Positions 1-7,764 of a stretch of 15,096 nucleotides of DNA are shown here, in pieces (the first letter of the stretch is position 1; every line of letters begins with the position of its first letter). The notes beneath the pieces are model-generated. The model saw only the letters and a program-made list of their open reading frames with translations. It searched no databases and was not told the DNA's origin. The DNA comes from Phycisphaerales bacterium (GTDB lineage Bacteria; Planctomycetota; Phycisphaerae; Sedimentisphaerales; Anaerobacaceae): positions 1 through 15,096 of the forward strand of contig DQCG01000411.1 in the NCBI GenBank assembly GCA_003533825.1, given 5' to 3'. Both the position numbers and the translations under genes were made by a program.

Positions 1-501
1 TTCGGCGTCGTAATATTTTATTTTGACTTCGCTGACAGGAGCCTCAAGAACATTGATTGGTAAAATCCCGCCCACCAGCTCAACGCCATCTCTGATCGCA
101 CCTTCCGGCACGTACACATATATGCCGGAGTAATTATTTTTTTGGTACACGGAAAGTATGTATTGGGTCAGGCCCTGAATAGCCCTTAGCGACACTTCCT
201 GGGAACGGCCCGGAGCTGATATTACTTTTTGGATAGAACGTAGATCATAAAGATACTGGCTATCAGCCTCGGAATCCCGTTGATCGGAAGCATTATAAAT
301 AGCAGGCATGAACTCAAGCAGCTCTTCGGTCGACACCAATGTGTTACCGCTGATACGTAGCTGCCTTACTACCAAACGCGTTGTCGTATCTTCGGGCAAA
401 TTCAGTGACTCTGTTGCCTGGGAAGCCGCGGCGGTCTGAACAACACAGACTACCAATCCCACATAGAGAAGAACAATCCACATTTTCCTTAATGTACCCA
501 T
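1..501 (-). CDS. POTRA-domain outer-membrane protein, ShlB/FhaC/HecB-like (partial, runs off left edge)
   Basis: The frame is open for 167 codons from ATG 499-501 to the window edge, so only the N-terminus is present. Residues 1-26 form a signal peptide: Lys/Arg, a hydrophobic stretch at about 8-23, and an AAA|S cleavage site after residue 26. Residues about 44-150 resemble a POTRA domain as found in TpsB/ShlB transporters: a first strand VRQLRISGN (45-53), a helix starting STEELL, an ITQ-like helix with LTQYILSVYQ (111-120), a second strand GIYVYVP (126-132), then ILPINVLEAPVSEVKI (146-161). In that family the POTRA domains lie in the periplasm ahead of a 16-stranded barrel and secrete a partner exoprotein; the barrel would lie outside the window. 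A GAAAGG ribosome site at 509-514 is 7 bases from the ATG and fixes the start. No partner gene is visible. BamA/Omp85-like assignment is the alternative. Confidence 0.72.
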   Translation of the reverse strand, partial: MGTLRKMWIVLLYVGLVVCVVQTAAASQATESLNLPEDTTTRLVVRQLRISGNTLVSTEELLEFMPAIYNASDQRDSEADSQYLYDLRSIQKVISAPGRSQEVSLRAIQGLTQYILSVYQKNNYSGIYVYVPEGAIRDGVELVGGILPINVLEAPVSEVKIKYYDAE

Positions 502-875
502 CTTGCAACCTTTCGAAACTAAGTAAGTATCCCATCTTAACTGATTAAACACAACTTCCTTCTTTGCCTGAGTTATCATCATACCAAAATTCGACATGAA
601 ATTCAAGGAAATAATCTATCAAATCCGGCTTTTTAGTATTATTAGCCCCTTTCCGGGACATGTCAGCATTTTTTTTAGGGCGTTATCAATACTGATAAAC
701 GCATTTCTTGAGTTCTCATTTGTTCGAAAACACTTGATATTAAACATGAACAAGAGACATAGAAACTTTTAGAAAACTCCATTTCGATTGAAATGACTCC
801 AATATGTTAGGTTGGCCTGAAGCTGCTTAGCTTCTATCGATGTCACATTCTGATTTCGCAATCGGAAGCTCCTTA
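502..875. other. Intergenic region between two minus-strand genes
   Basis: This 374-base stretch has no convincing gene on either strand. It holds the promoter at 578-606 and two small inverted repeats: GCGTTATCA/TGATAAACGC at 680-702 (one bulged base, 4-base loop) and a perfect 6-bp stem GAAGCT-GCTT-AGCTTC at 819-834, about 40 bases past the aminotransferase stop. Neither is followed by a T-run in the minus direction, so neither is a clear intrinsic terminator. Confidence 0.5.
578..606 (-). promoter_or_regulatory. Sigma70-type promoter of the POTRA-domain gene
   Basis: Read on the minus strand, TTGAAT (601-606) and TATGAT (578-583) are separated by exactly 17 bases. The expected start of transcription near 571 gives a leader of about 70 bases before the ATG at 501. 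The aminotransferase gene has the same layout (TTGAAC-17-TATGAT), which supports both. Confidence 0.55.
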
Positions 876-2249
876 TTATGTCAGCTTGTCAACGTTCTTG
901 GCGACTTTTACAAAAGCTTCCGTTATATCGTCTATATCCTTTTTCGGCCCGAGAAGAGCTATTTTGCCTTCCATGAAAAGCATCTCTTTTCCACTGGGTC
1001 TGGTATTATCTATTATCGGCATGTGTAAAGATTCTCTGTATTTTTTGAGTCGGGCTCTCGAAAATGATACACGAAATGCATGAGATTCCAGATGTTCCTC
1101 CAGCATCCCCTCTTTGTGGCAGCCGTTCGAGTATCTTCTCGCCCGGCCGGAGACCGGAATTCCTTCCGCCCGAAGTGCCTCGGCAAACCTCGATGCAGGG
1201 ACATTATTAAAGTGCTTTTTGTTATAATCCAGCTCAAAAGTCACATACGTGAATCGCGTTTTTTCACAGTAAGCTTTTCTCGGTTTGATGCCGGGAATTT
1301 TAGCTAATTCCCGCTCCAGGTATTTCCCATTTTTTTGTCTGGTTTCGTCCTGCTGCTTAAAACGTTTGAACTGCTCTGTAAGTACGGCGGCCTGGAACTC
1401 GGTCATTCTATGATTAGAACCGGGGAACGGATAGCCCCTTCTCGCTCTTTTCGGGTCCCTTCCATTGTTTACAAATGCAGCGCACCTTCGCATCAGCTCA
1501 TCATCATTTCCCAGCAGTGCCCCGCCTTCGCCGCAAACAAGAGATTTCCACTCCTGAAAGCTGATGCAGCCGGTAGTGCCGAACGTACCGACTTTTCTGC
1601 CGTTTACTTCTGCGAACACGGACTGGCACGCATCCTCGACAACCGGGATGTTATGCTTGCCGGCGACAGACATGATTTTCTCGATATCCGCCGGGAAGCC
1701 GGCAAGATGAACCGGGAGAATTACTTTCGTATCCTCAGTTATCGCCGCCTCAATCAGGTCGGCATCGATCAGGCCTGTGTCCGGATCGATATCGACAAAA
1801 ACGGGCAGCGCGTGAGCGTTACAAATAACATTAATAGTAGCAATAAACGTGTTCGGCGTAGTAATGACCTCGTCGCCCGGCCCGACACCGAGGCAGTGCA
1901 GAGAAGCGCTCAGCGCCGTCGTGCCGCCGTTCGTCAGAACGCAGTGCCGCACACCCATCGCCCGGGCAAACTCTTTTTGAAAATCGTAAACCGCATTGCC
2001 CCGCAGGCAGCACCAGTTTCGGCTGCGTAGTGCTTTTAGCAAAGACTTCTCTTCATTGTCGTCGAAAATGGGCCAGGGCTGGTTAAACGACCTTCTGCGC
2101 ACCGGGCTGCCGCCGAGAAGCGCAAGCTTGCTCGACTTGTTGCCGGCATTTGCATAAAGAGAGCTTGTTCCCGTGACTGCCAGCGCCGCCCCGGTTAATC
2201 CTGCGGAAGTCTTCTTCATGAAAGACCGCCGTGTCAATAAAGACCTCAT
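876..2249 (-). CDS. Tat-exported DegT/DnrJ/EryC1/StrS-family PLP aminotransferase
   Basis: A 457-residue fold-type I aminotransferase of the DegT/DnrJ/EryC1/StrS family, which usually transfers an amino group onto a keto-sugar nucleotide. The PLP lysine is K235 in SFQEWKSLVCGEGG; the PLP-ring aspartate lies in VVEDACQS (D206); GGTTALSASL (108-117) is the phosphate-binding region and GSNHRMTEFQAAVL (277-290) is another family block. In many relatives the residue after SF is His; here it is Gln. The N-terminus TRRSFMKKTSAGLTG (6-20) is a twin-arginine signal followed by a hydrophobic stretch and a small-residue cleavage region near ANAG (33-36), so the folded enzyme probably acts outside the cytoplasm. 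The start at 2249 is supported by GGAGGTG at 2257-2263. Substrate cannot be read from the sequence; a non-catalytic sugar-binding role is possible but unlikely since K235 is intact. Confidence 0.92.
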   Translation of the reverse strand: MRSLLTRRSFMKKTSAGLTGAALAVTGTSSLYANAGNKSSKLALLGGSPVRRRSFNQPWPIFDDNEEKSLLKALRSRNWCCLRGNAVYDFQKEFARAMGVRHCVLTNGGTTALSASLHCLGVGPGDEVITTPNTFIATINVICNAHALPVFVDIDPDTGLIDADLIEAAITEDTKVILPVHLAGFPADIEKIMSVAGKHNIPVVEDACQSVFAEVNGRKVGTFGTTGCISFQEWKSLVCGEGGALLGNDDELMRRCAAFVNNGRDPKRARRGYPFPGSNHRMTEFQAAVLTEQFKRFKQQDETRQKNGKYLERELAKIPGIKPRKAYCEKTRFTYVTFELDYNKKHFNNVPASRFAEALRAEGIPVSGRARRYSNGCHKEGMLEEHLESHAFRVSFSRARLKKYRESLHMPIIDNTRPSGKEMLFMEGKIALLGPKKDIDDITEAFVKVAKNVDKLT

Positions 2250-2639
2250 GATAAAACACCTCCAATCAATAAATTCCGTTTATAAGTCAGGCCACATCAT
2301 AGCCAACAACATCTCATCGTTCAAGCCCAAACCGGACTTGTGAGAATTCCAGGCCTCCGAGGGCTGGCAGATGCCGGAAATGCCATGGTGCGCAACTCAA
2401 GCTTCGACAGCCCGGCTCAATACAAAGCCCGCTTTAAAACACCATGAAATCAAGCCAAAATAAAACCTTCCAATCAAACAAAAAAATAAATATGCAGAAA
2501 CAACCGGCCATGAGGCTATCCATAATTTTTGCGGTAAATCACAAAATACTTATAAAAAAAGCAAAATAATACGAAATTATCCGGCACGGCTCCCGACTAA
2601 CAAAATAGGTTTAATAATTACTGTTTAGGAGCATTTATT
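2250..2639. other. Divergent intergenic region
   Basis: This 390-base region separates the minus-strand aminotransferase from the plus-strand membrane protein. The left part holds the aminotransferase promoter. Bases 2340-2450 are more GC-rich and show open frames of up to about 47 codons but no start with a ribosome site. The right part (about 2455-2580) is strongly A-rich. A possible promoter for the rightward gene is TTGCGG (2529-2534), 16 bases, TATAAA (2551-2556); this is weak. Confidence 0.45.
2296..2324 (-). promoter_or_regulatory. Sigma70-type promoter of the Tat-exported aminotransferase
   Basis: On the minus strand TTGAAC (2319-2324) is followed after 17 bases by TATGAT (2296-2301). 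Transcription would start near 2289 and leave a leader of about 40 bases with the GGAGGTG ribosome site just before the ATG. Confidence 0.55.
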
Positions 2640-3272
2640 ATGAGCGATTATCCAAAGTTGATTTATAAGAGACACACGTTCTTCTCAGCCTTGGCTATGG
2701 GACTAAGCGCCGTAATCATTGCGTTTATCGTTAGTTGCACGGTTGTGATAGTCTACGGAATGAACTTCGCCGGCGACAAATCCGAAGAACTCGTTTCACT
2801 GGCCGAGCATGCCATCCGGGGATTACCCGAACTGCAGAAGTCGTTACCGCCGGCCCTAGCCGACATGCTCAATGACCGCCGCCAGCCGGATTACAGCGGC
2901 CAGCTCGATATTACGGCTAATACGACTCCGATGCCGAACCAGAACGGAAGGCTAAGAACAAAGGTCGAGATTGTCAACAACGGCGACGAGGTTGTTTCGC
3001 TCCTTTCGCTGCGAATCGTCGTTCTCAACGATCACAATGAAATCCTGACCGAGTCGAACGAATGGGCCGCGACACCCATTGCCGCCGATCATGACTGGCG
3101 GGGACCGCTCATGCCCGGCTCGCGCAGGTATTTTGCCACATATCGCGGCAGCTCCCCCGTCTTCTATGCGGATGACTTAAAGACAGAGGTGGAAATCACG
3201 GATATCCGGGTCTGGAACGGCGACAGAGAAACCAAGCAAATTGAGGGCCAGGTATCTGCCAAAATTCCGTAA
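2640..3272 (+). CDS. Membrane-anchored protein of unknown function with a C-terminal beta-sandwich-like domain
   Basis: I do not recognise a named family. The 210-residue protein has a short basic N-terminus (residues 1-12), one strongly hydrophobic segment at about 14-40 that probably stays as a membrane anchor (no clear cleavage site or lipobox), a helical linker at about 43-80 (EELVSLAEHAIRGL), and a C-terminal part (about 85-207) rich in alternating strands. The pattern LRTKVEIVNNGDEVVSLLSL (104-123), then charged turns, then GPLMPGSRRYF, resembles FxLYD-type or other small Ig-like domains that sit on the outer face of the membrane; this is a resemblance only. The start is supported by AGGAG at 2627-2631, 8 bases before the ATG. 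It stands alone: gaps of 390 and 556 bases flank it. Confidence 0.75.
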   Translation: MSDYPKLIYKRHTFFSALAMGLSAVIIAFIVSCTVVIVYGMNFAGDKSEELVSLAEHAIRGLPELQKSLPPALADMLNDRRQPDYSGQLDITANTTPMPNQNGRLRTKVEIVNNGDEVVSLLSLRIVVLNDHNEILTESNEWAATPIAADHDWRGPLMPGSRRYFATYRGSSPVFYADDLKTEVEITDIRVWNGDRETKQIEGQVSAKIP

Positions 3273-3563
3273 CAAGCTCCGGCGACGAATCCACAGCCTC
3301 TGCTTTTACACCAAATACCACATCGGCAAGGCCGGAGAGTTCACAGGTAGTGCAAAGAAATAGTCAATCAAAATGGCCGCAAACGCCGTCCTGAGTTCCT
3401 TTGTCATGTCGGGTTATATAGGTACGTTTACGATCCCGTGTATTGAAGTTCTTTTTCTTCTCTTTCTATCCGTCTTTGGCATCCCTTTTCTCCGAAATCA
3501 AAAGTGGGAAGATAATAATCACTAAGAGCGTGTGCGAGAACTTGACGTTATTGTTATACTATC

Positions 3564-3655
3564 CCGGGGACTCTTTACGGAGAGTGAAGCGAAGCATCTG
3601 GGATTTTCGGGTAAGAAAGAGATTCTTCACTGCACTACGCTCTGTTCAGAATGAC
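3564..3655. repeat. Interspersed hairpin repeat (GTCATTCTGA…GAAGAATCTC type)
   Basis: Bases 3583-3599 and 3620-3636 are imperfect inverted copies: 14 of 17 positions pair, around a 20-base loop. A second short inverted repeat, ACTCT/AGAGT (3570-3574, 3581-3585), lies at the left arm. Read on the minus strand the right part gives TGTCATTCTGAACAGAGCG followed by AGTGAAGAATCTC. From memory, sequences of this form occur in many copies between genes of diverse bacteria. It carries no gene and could form a hairpin in RNA. The exact ends cannot be set from one copy. Confidence 0.6.
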
Positions 3656-3758
3656 ATTTCGAGCCTATCACACATTCCCTAAGTAGCCGAACCAAATCTC
3701 TAAAACCTGCCTGCACAACTCCGGTATTCTCTTTTGCCGGTGTTTGTGTATAAAAAAC

Positions 3759-3786
3759 TTGCCAGTCAAATACGTACCGATAAAAT
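3759..3786 (+). promoter_or_regulatory. Sigma70-type promoter of the SGNH hydrolase gene
   Basis: TTGCCA (3759-3764) and TAAAAT (3781-3786) are 16 bases apart. Transcription from about 3793 would give a leader of roughly 36 bases with the GAGG ribosome site at 3818-3821. Confidence 0.45.
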
Positions 3787-3828
3787 CTACATTCCAGTAA
3801 AATTAACTGTATTAACCGAGGATAAAGG

Positions 3829-4467
3829 ATGCAAACTAAGATTGACCTGAAATCGAATTCATCAATTGTATTTATCGGAGACAGCATCACGGACGCCGAT
3901 AGATTTGATCCGGCTTACAGGCCATTCGGATATGGCTATGTGCATTTTGTTGCATACAGGCTGTTGGCGAAATATCCCGAATACAATATCAGCGTTATCA
4001 ATACTGGTATCAGCGGTGATACGATTCGTGATTTGGATTATCGATGGGAAAAAGACTGCCTCAGTCACAAGCCGGATATTGTAAGCGTACTTATCGGCAT
4101 TAACGATGTCTTTCGTCAATATAGCGGCGCGCTTGATACGGCCGTGCTGCTCGATGAATATCAACTAACATACAAACGGTTACTTTCGCTCGTTAAAGAA
4201 AAATATAATTGCCGGTTGATACTAATGGAACCTTTTATGTTCTGCGACGATAAAACAAATCCGGCGTATAAGTCTTTACAACAGTATATTCACGCCGTTC
4301 GTGCATTAGCAGAAGAATTTGATGCCGTCTTGGTTCCATTGCAGGAGTTGATCGATAAGAAAATCAAGCAAGTGTCGCCGGAAAAATTCTCCGATGACAT
4401 GGTTCATCCTTACATGTGGGCGCACGCGTGGATCGCAGAGCGCTGGCTCGAAGCAACAAAATTATAA
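3829..4467 (+). CDS. SGNH/GDSL-family hydrolase
   Basis: A 212-residue SGNH hydrolase, a family of small esterases, lipases and carbohydrate deacetylases. All four family blocks are visible: block I FIGDSITD with nucleophile S19; block II glycine in NTGISGDT (G60/G63); block III GIND with N92; block V DMVHP with D190 and H193 completing the triad. The length is typical of the single-domain bacterial group that includes acetylxylan and rhamnogalacturonan acetylesterase-like enzymes, but the substrate cannot be told. There is no signal peptide, so it is probably cytoplasmic. The start has GAGG at 3818-3821, 7 bases upstream. It appears to be transcribed alone: a 249-base gap follows before nrdJ. 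Confidence 0.93.
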   Translation: MQTKIDLKSNSSIVFIGDSITDADRFDPAYRPFGYGYVHFVAYRLLAKYPEYNISVINTGISGDTIRDLDYRWEKDCLSHKPDIVSVLIGINDVFRQYSGALDTAVLLDEYQLTYKRLLSLVKEKYNCRLILMEPFMFCDDKTNPAYKSLQQYIHAVRALAEEFDAVLVPLQELIDKKIKQVSPEKFSDDMVHPYMWAHAWIAERWLEATKL

Positions 4468-4716
4468 ATTTCATTTTGTGCCTTGTCATTTTGTGAAGAT
4501 GAAAAAAATTTTTTCTTCGTAGATTCAGTAACCGCAAGGACTAAGAACGAAGCGAAAGAAATTGCGCCAAAAAATTCAAATTTTGGTCTTTACACATTAT
4601 CAAATTGTCATTAATCTGCCGATACTTGTTTAACGGGTTTTACCACTACATCTGGCGTAGCTCCCGGTTATTATTCTATATGTTGTAGTTCTGATTTTTC
4701 GCACGGAGGCGTATAA
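4468..4716. other. nrdJ upstream region with inverted and direct repeats
   Basis: Just past the hydrolase stop are two direct copies of CATTTTGTG (4472-4480, 4487-4495), then a palindromic A7T6 tract GAAAAAAATTTTTTC (4501-4515), and a weak 6-bp inverted repeat CCAAAA/TTTTGG (4567-4572, 4581-4586). None is a strong intrinsic terminator. A weak promoter-like pair TTGTCA-17-GTTTAA lies at 4605-4633. No B12-box characteristic of cobalamin riboswitches was seen. Confidence 0.35.
4642..4688 (+). promoter_or_regulatory. Possible pair of NrdR boxes upstream of nrdJ
   Basis: NrdR is the general bacterial repressor of ribonucleotide reductase genes and binds paired 16-bp boxes with a core close to CWATATATWG. 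The sequence at 4673-4688 contains CTATATGTTG (4676-4685), a close match. A weaker match, CTACATCTGG, starts 30 bases upstream at 4646, near the roughly 31-base offset usual for such pairs. The ribosome site follows at 4705-4709, so binding would block transcription or its start. The second box is poor, so this is a tentative call. Confidence 0.28.
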
Positions 4717-7700
4717 ATGTCGTATATATTTGATCCTGAAAATCCATTCAGAAATAAGCAGTCAAAGCCGAAAACGACCATAGGAGCCTCCGAATCTATG
4801 GGATTAACGGTAGAACACTATTTCTCGACACCGGACGTGCATCCATTCGAGCAGCTCGAATGGGAAAAACGCTCGGCCAAGATAACCGGAGATAACGGAC
4901 AGGCCATCTTCGAACAGGACAGCATCGAGGTCCCAACCTCCTGGAGTCAATTGGCAACGAAAGTCGTTGCGAGCAAATACTTTTACGGCGACGCCGAATC
5001 CGGGCAGCGGGAAAATTCAGTCAAGCAGCTTGTCCATCGCGTCTGCAAGACAATCGCCGACAGAGGCAGAAAAGACGGCTACTTCACCACCAACGAAGAA
5101 GCCGAGACATTCTACAACGAACTGGCTTGGCTGTGCGTGAATCAATACGGGTCATTTAACTCTCCCGTGTGGTTCAACGTCGGTCTTTTAGATGTTTATA
5201 ATGTTGCCGGCGGCAAGCACAATTTCCATTGGGATCCGCAGCGTAAAGAGGCCGTTGCCTGTGAGAACAGCTATGAATATCCTCAATCCTCGGCTTGTTT
5301 TATCCAGTCGGTTAAGGACTCGATGGAAGATATCATGCGCCTTGCGACAAGCGAGGCGATGCTGTTCAAGCACGGCTCAGGAACCGGAACCGACTTATCA
5401 ACACTGAGAAGCAGTAAAGAGAAGCTCTCCGGCGGCGGTAAACCATCGGGACCCTTGAGCTTTATGAGGGTCTACGACCAGATCGCCGCGGTAATTAAAT
5501 CGGGCGGAAAAACCCGCCGGGCTGCGAAAATGCAATCTCTGAAGGTTGACCATCCTGACATTAAGGAATTCATCACATCCAAGACCGAGGAGGAGAAAAA
5601 GGCCTGGGCGCTTATCGAGGCGGGCTACGACGGGGACTACAACAACCAGGCATACAACAGCGTCATGTTTCAGAACTCGAATCTCTCCGTCCGCGTGACC
5701 GACGAATTTATGCAGGCGGTGGAAAAGGATGCTATCTGGACCACCCATGCCGTGACGACCGGCGAGAAGATGGATGAGCATTCGGCACGTGAATTAATGG
5801 ATTTAATTGCCGAGGGGACGAGAATCTGCGGCGATCCGGGCCTCCAGTACCACAGTATGGTCAACCGCTGGCATACGTGTCCGAACTCCGGGCCGATTAA
5901 TGCTTCAAATCCATGCAGCGAATATATGTTCGTGGACGATTCGGCCTGTAATCTGGCTTCGTTGAATCTTATGAAGTTCCGTAAAGAGGACGGCTCTTTC
6001 GATATCGAGGGCTTCAAAAAGGCGATTCGTATATTCATTATCGCCCAGGAGATTCTGGTCGATAACGGAAGCTATCCGGACAAGGCAATTGCCGTAAATA
6101 GTCATCTATTCCGGGCACTCGGCCTCGGCTATGCCAATCTCGGCTCTCTCATGATGAGTTTGGCGCTTCCTTATGATTCCGACCAGGCACGGGCGATTGC
6201 CGGTGCAATCAGCGCGGTTATGACGGGCACCGCTTATTCGGCAAGTGCCGAAATAGCCTTGATAAAAGAACCTTTTGACCAGTTTGAGAAAAACAAAGAT
6301 TCGATGCTGAAGGTTATAAACATGCACCGCCAGCATGCCTGTAATCTTCCGGAATCCCATTGTCCGGACTATCTGCGTAATGCCGCGAAGGACGCCTGGG
6401 ACCAGGCCCTCGACGCCGGAACGAGGGTGGGCTTTCGCAACGCCCAGGCAACGGTCCTTGCGCCTACGGGAACGATTGGTTTTATGATGGATTGCGATAC
6501 GACGGGAATCGAACCGGACATTGCACTGGTTAAGTACAAACTTCTGGCGGGCGGTGGGATGCTCAAGCTCGTTACCAAAACCGTGCCGATGGCTCTCGAA
6601 AAGCTCGGCTACAGCGCCGATGAGATCAAATCCATCTGCGACTACATCGACAAGAACGAGACGATTGAAGGCTCGAAAGAGCTGAATCCCGATCATTTAG
6701 CCGTATTTGATTGTGCTTTTAAGGCCCGTAACGGCAAAAGGTGCATTCATTATATAGCGCATCTGAAAATGATGGCTGCAGTCCAGCCCTTTATATCCGG
6801 CGCTATAAGCAAAACCATAAATATGCCGAAAGAGAGCACGTCAGAGGAAATTGCCGCCGCATATATGGAAGGCTGGAAACTCGGATTAAAGGCGGTTGCA
6901 ATCTATCGCGACGGCTCAAAGAAGCTTCAGCCTGTTTCTACTAAAAAACACAAGGATACCAAAGCTTCAGCCGAGGTATCCGCTCCGGCCAGGCCGTTCA
7001 GGCGACGGCTACCGGATACTCGCCAAAGCATAACACATAAATTTTCTGTAACAGGCCATGAAGGCTACCTGACGGTGGGGCTATATGAGGACGGCCAGCC
7101 TGGTGAGTTGTTTATCACCATGGCCAAGGAGGGCAGCACCGTCGGGGGCCTCATGGATGTTATAGGCACGTGCACATCAATGGCATTGCAGTACGGCGTG
7201 CCCCTGGTTACGTTAGTGGACAAATTCCGCCACGCCCGGTTCGAACCGTCGGGTATGACATCGAACAGGGATATTCCCTTTGCGAAAAGCCTGATCGATT
7301 ATATTTTCTGCTGGCTGGGCTGTCAGTTCATCCCCGGCTATGCCGACAAGAACACCCCCAATAGAGGTGCATCAGCCGGCACGACGGAAAATAAAAACAC
7401 TACAACCGCAAAGAAGCTTGTTGAAAAGACCAAGGACCTGGCGCAGAAAATCGCCGAGGCGAAAGTATTGAAACGGGAGGTCAAGAAATCCCCGGCTCCG
7501 GAGCCGTCGATTAAACTGGCGCCGGCTGAATCGAAGCACCGATTTGCCGGTCTGGCGAATCGGATCAGCGTTCTGGTAGGTTCGAACGTATCTGACGAAT
7601 CCAGGGCATTGATGTCTGAGGTGAAGGATTTAGAACAGTTTAACGCCCAGTTTTCACATTTTCCCGATGATGCCCCCGCCTGCGATATTTGCGGCTCAAT

Positions 7701-7764
7701 AACAGTCCGCAACGGCACCTGCTACAAATGCTACAACTGCGGCAACTCAATGGGATGCTCTTAG
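4717..7764 (+). CDS. nrdJ: Adenosylcobalamin-dependent (class II) ribonucleoside reductase
   Basis: A 1015-residue class II reductase that turns ribonucleotides into deoxyribonucleotides using a thiyl radical made with adenosylcobalamin, so it works with or without oxygen. The catalytic N-x-C-x-E set is N398, C400 and E402 in SNPCSE; the reducing cysteine pair is C194 (SSACFIQ) and C411 (DSACNLASLNL). HGSGTGTDLSTLR (219-231) and APTGTIGF (582-589) are substrate-binding loops. Residues about 770-875 form the TSCPD-type domain found at the end of long NrdJ proteins (GSTVGGLMDVIG, YGVPLVTLVDKF). A Lys/Ala/Pro-rich linker (about 880-940) leads to a Cys-rich tail (C989, C992, C1002, C1005, C1008, C1014), probably a zinc ribbon or the disulphide shuttle. 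No intein is present. GGAGG at 4705-4709 sets the start. No other reductase gene is in the window. Confidence 0.97.
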   Translation: MSYIFDPENPFRNKQSKPKTTIGASESMGLTVEHYFSTPDVHPFEQLEWEKRSAKITGDNGQAIFEQDSIEVPTSWSQLATKVVASKYFYGDAESGQRENSVKQLVHRVCKTIADRGRKDGYFTTNEEAETFYNELAWLCVNQYGSFNSPVWFNVGLLDVYNVAGGKHNFHWDPQRKEAVACENSYEYPQSSACFIQSVKDSMEDIMRLATSEAMLFKHGSGTGTDLSTLRSSKEKLSGGGKPSGPLSFMRVYDQIAAVIKSGGKTRRAAKMQSLKVDHPDIKEFITSKTEEEKKAWALIEAGYDGDYNNQAYNSVMFQNSNLSVRVTDEFMQAVEKDAIWTTHAVTTGEKMDEHSARELMDLIAEGTRICGDPGLQYHSMVNRWHTCPNSGPINASNPCSEYMFVDDSACNLASLNLMKFRKEDGSFDIEGFKKAIRIFIIAQEILVDNGSYPDKAIAVNSHLFRALGLGYANLGSLMMSLALPYDSDQARAIAGAISAVMTGTAYSASAEIALIKEPFDQFEKNKDSMLKVINMHRQHACNLPESHCPDYLRNAAKDAWDQALDAGTRVGFRNAQATVLAPTGTIGFMMDCDTTGIEPDIALVKYKLLAGGGMLKLVTKTVPMALEKLGYSADEIKSICDYIDKNETIEGSKELNPDHLAVFDCAFKARNGKRCIHYIAHLKMMAAVQPFISGAISKTINMPKESTSEEIAAAYMEGWKLGLKAVAIYRDGSKKLQPVSTKKHKDTKASAEVSAPARPFRRRLPDTRQSITHKFSVTGHEGYLTVGLYEDGQPGELFITMAKEGSTVGGLMDVIGTCTSMALQYGVPLVTLVDKFRHARFEPSGMTSNRDIPFAKSLIDYIFCWLGCQFIPGYADKNTPNRGASAGTTENKNTTTAKKLVEKTKDLAQKIAEAKVLKREVKKSPAPEPSIKLAPAESKHRFAGLANRISVLVGSNVSDESRALMSEVKDLEQFNAQFSHFPDDAPACDICGSITVRNGTCYKCYNCGNSMGCS

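Larger units (their letters stand above)
3273..3828. other. Intergenic region without a convincing gene; carries a hairpin repeat
   Basis: Several open frames cross this 556-base gap, but none has both a ribosome site and a recognisable product. The reading frame at 3443-3682 passes straight through the hairpin repeat and its translation (…RKRFFTALRSVQNDI…) is the usual spurious product of such repeats. A 50-codon frame at 3373-3525 has a hydrophobic middle but no ribosome site. The right end holds the promoter of the SGNH hydrolase. Confidence 0.5.

Noticed and set aside
819..834. Intrinsic terminator after the aminotransferase
   Set aside because: The 6-bp stem is perfect but is not followed by a T-run on the minus strand.
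1335..2030. 231-residue plus-strand frame opposite the aminotransferase
   Set aside because: It is antisense to a gene with intact catalytic motifs, has no family features and no ribosome site.
2340..2450. Gene remnant in the divergent gap
   Set aside because: A frame of about 47 codons reads plausibly but lacks a start and any recognisable similarity.
3443..3682. 79-residue plus-strand open frame
   Set aside because: It reads through the hairpin repeat, has no ribosome site, and its translation is typical of such repeats rather than of a protein.
4600..4716. Cobalamin riboswitch ahead of nrdJ
   Set aside because: Expected for a B12-dependent enzyme's alternative, but no B12-box-like sequence or the associated conserved core was found.
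6106..6696. 196-residue minus-strand frame inside nrdJ
   Set aside because: It is a shadow of the well-supported nrdJ frame.
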